A stretch of 64,000 bases of DNA from Peptoclostridium sp965368085. Lineage in GTDB: Bacteria; Bacillota; Clostridia; Peptostreptococcales; Peptostreptococcaceae. Positions 63,560-64,000 of this stretch are shown here, piece by piece; positions within the stretch are counted from its first letter, which is position 1, and each line of letters opens with the position of its first letter. The notes under the pieces were generated by a model, which saw only the letters and a program-made list of their open reading frames with translations, did no database searches and was not told the DNA's origin. The position numbers and the translations under genes are program-made. The stretch is from contig CBDULP010000008.1 in NCBI GenBank assembly GCA_965368085.1, positions 33,262 to 97,261 on the forward strand, in the 5' to 3' direction.

Positions 63560-64000
63560 ATGGGGAGAAATCCGAAATTCAGCAAAGAAGAGAAAATAAA
63601 AGTATGCGAAGCTTATAAAGCTGGACAAGGAAGTTACAAAAGTCTTGCAAAGAGTATTGGTGCAGCCTACATTACTGTTAAAAAATGGTGCTCGTTGTAT
63701 AGGTATCATGGCGCTAGCGCGTTTGAATATTCCAACAGTAATGCGTCATATACTAAAGAATTTAAATTGGAGATTATAGAAGCATTCATAAGCGGGACGC
63801 ATTCCAGACTAGAACTAAGTGGAAAATATAATGTTTCGCTCTCTGTGGTAGAGCGCTGGATAAAGATGTACAATGAAGGTATAGAAATAAAAGATTATGA
63901 TCCGAAGGGAGCAATCTATACCATGGATTCCAGGAAAACCACCTTAAAAAGAAAAACAAGACGAACTTCTCTGCTCGCTAATTTTGGAATACCATGCCAT
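63560..64000 (+). mobile_element. IS3-type transposase OrfA-like gene, partial at window end
   Basis: Open from ATG 63560 (GGAGG upstream) to the window edge, 147 codons. Two helix-turn-helix units are visible: MGRNPKFSKEEKIKVCEAY with SYKSLAKSIGAAYITVKKW, and SYTKEFKLEIIEAFISG with SRLELSGKYNVSLSVVERW. This double HTH_28 layout is that of IS3-family OrfA. The end of the visible protein (after TMDSRKTTLKRKT) looks unlike the usual next helix and another frame reads on, so a frameshift near 63955 is possible. The element's far end is outside the window. Confidence 0.82.

Overview
The window looks like a chromosome segment of an anaerobic, amino-acid-fermenting member of the Clostridia, perhaps near Peptostreptococcaceae/Peptoclostridium. 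The evidence is GGAGG ribosome sites, frequent TTG/GTG starts, AGA/AGG and ATA codons, a Na+-pumping oxaloacetate decarboxylase operon, GlnK/GlnL-type two-component genes, two cold-shock genes and a long-form Ddl. The genus assignment is inference. No rRNA operon, CRISPR array or prophage was seen. One tRNA gene (initiator Met) is present.

Layout. 1-2.8 kb (minus): a redox module (partial membrane polyferredoxin, a tiny CXXC protein, a TlpA-like lipoprotein) and a HAD phosphatase, followed by a TolC-like gene fragment. 3.4-11.4 kb: an OmpR-type two-component system, a lipoprotein, a MacAB-like ABC efflux operon and a secreted protein gene preceded by a perfect inverted repeat. 11.5-19.1 kb (minus): aminotransferase, oxaloacetate decarboxylase alpha, gamma, biotin carrier and beta, then a glutamate/aspartate symporter, which together look like an aspartate-fermentation module. 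19.5-24.8 kb (minus): an RND pump, its lipoprotein adaptor and a TetR regulator with duplicated operator-like palindromes.

24.9-29 kb is a patchy accessory stretch. It holds an HTH protein, an internally deleted IS remnant, two related small secreted ORFs (one broken) and an XRE, peptide deformylase and nucleoid-associated-protein cassette. 29.1-34.2 kb carries a chemoreceptor, a possible structured leader RNA, a GGDEF protein with an extra C-terminal domain, a serine recombinase with a near-perfect promoter, a zinc-ribbon AbrB regulator and a DUF1456 protein. 35-41.4 kb has a likely alpha-ribazole salvage pair (cblT-cblS), lipoproteins, a YdcF-like protein, an alpha/beta hydrolase and ddl.

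41.8-55.5 kb has the initiator tRNA, YbjQ-family and envelope beta-propeller-like proteins, two cold-shock genes, isoaspartyl dipeptidase, two decayed genes (ZIP transporter and AlaX), a second chemoreceptor next to a GGDEF-EAL protein, and a cation/proton antiporter. 56-61 kb holds an internally deleted racemase, a sigma-54 activator with a winged-helix-like C-terminus instead of Fis, and a GlnK/GlnL-like system. 61.2-64 kb is again accessory: a broken acetyltransferase, a methyltransferase, a TPR/SH3 gene split by an in-frame stop, and the start of an IS3-type transposase whose 5' end is identical in kind to the remnant at 26 kb.

The most unusual aspect is the number of genes ruined by internal or terminal deletion with flanks preserved (TolC, IS, GE-NHW paralog, ZIP, AlaX, racemase, GNAT). 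The best candidates for undescribed biology are the structured RNA at 31.2 kb, the XRE-Def-NdpA cassette and the sigma-54/GlnKL cluster with its upstream repeats.
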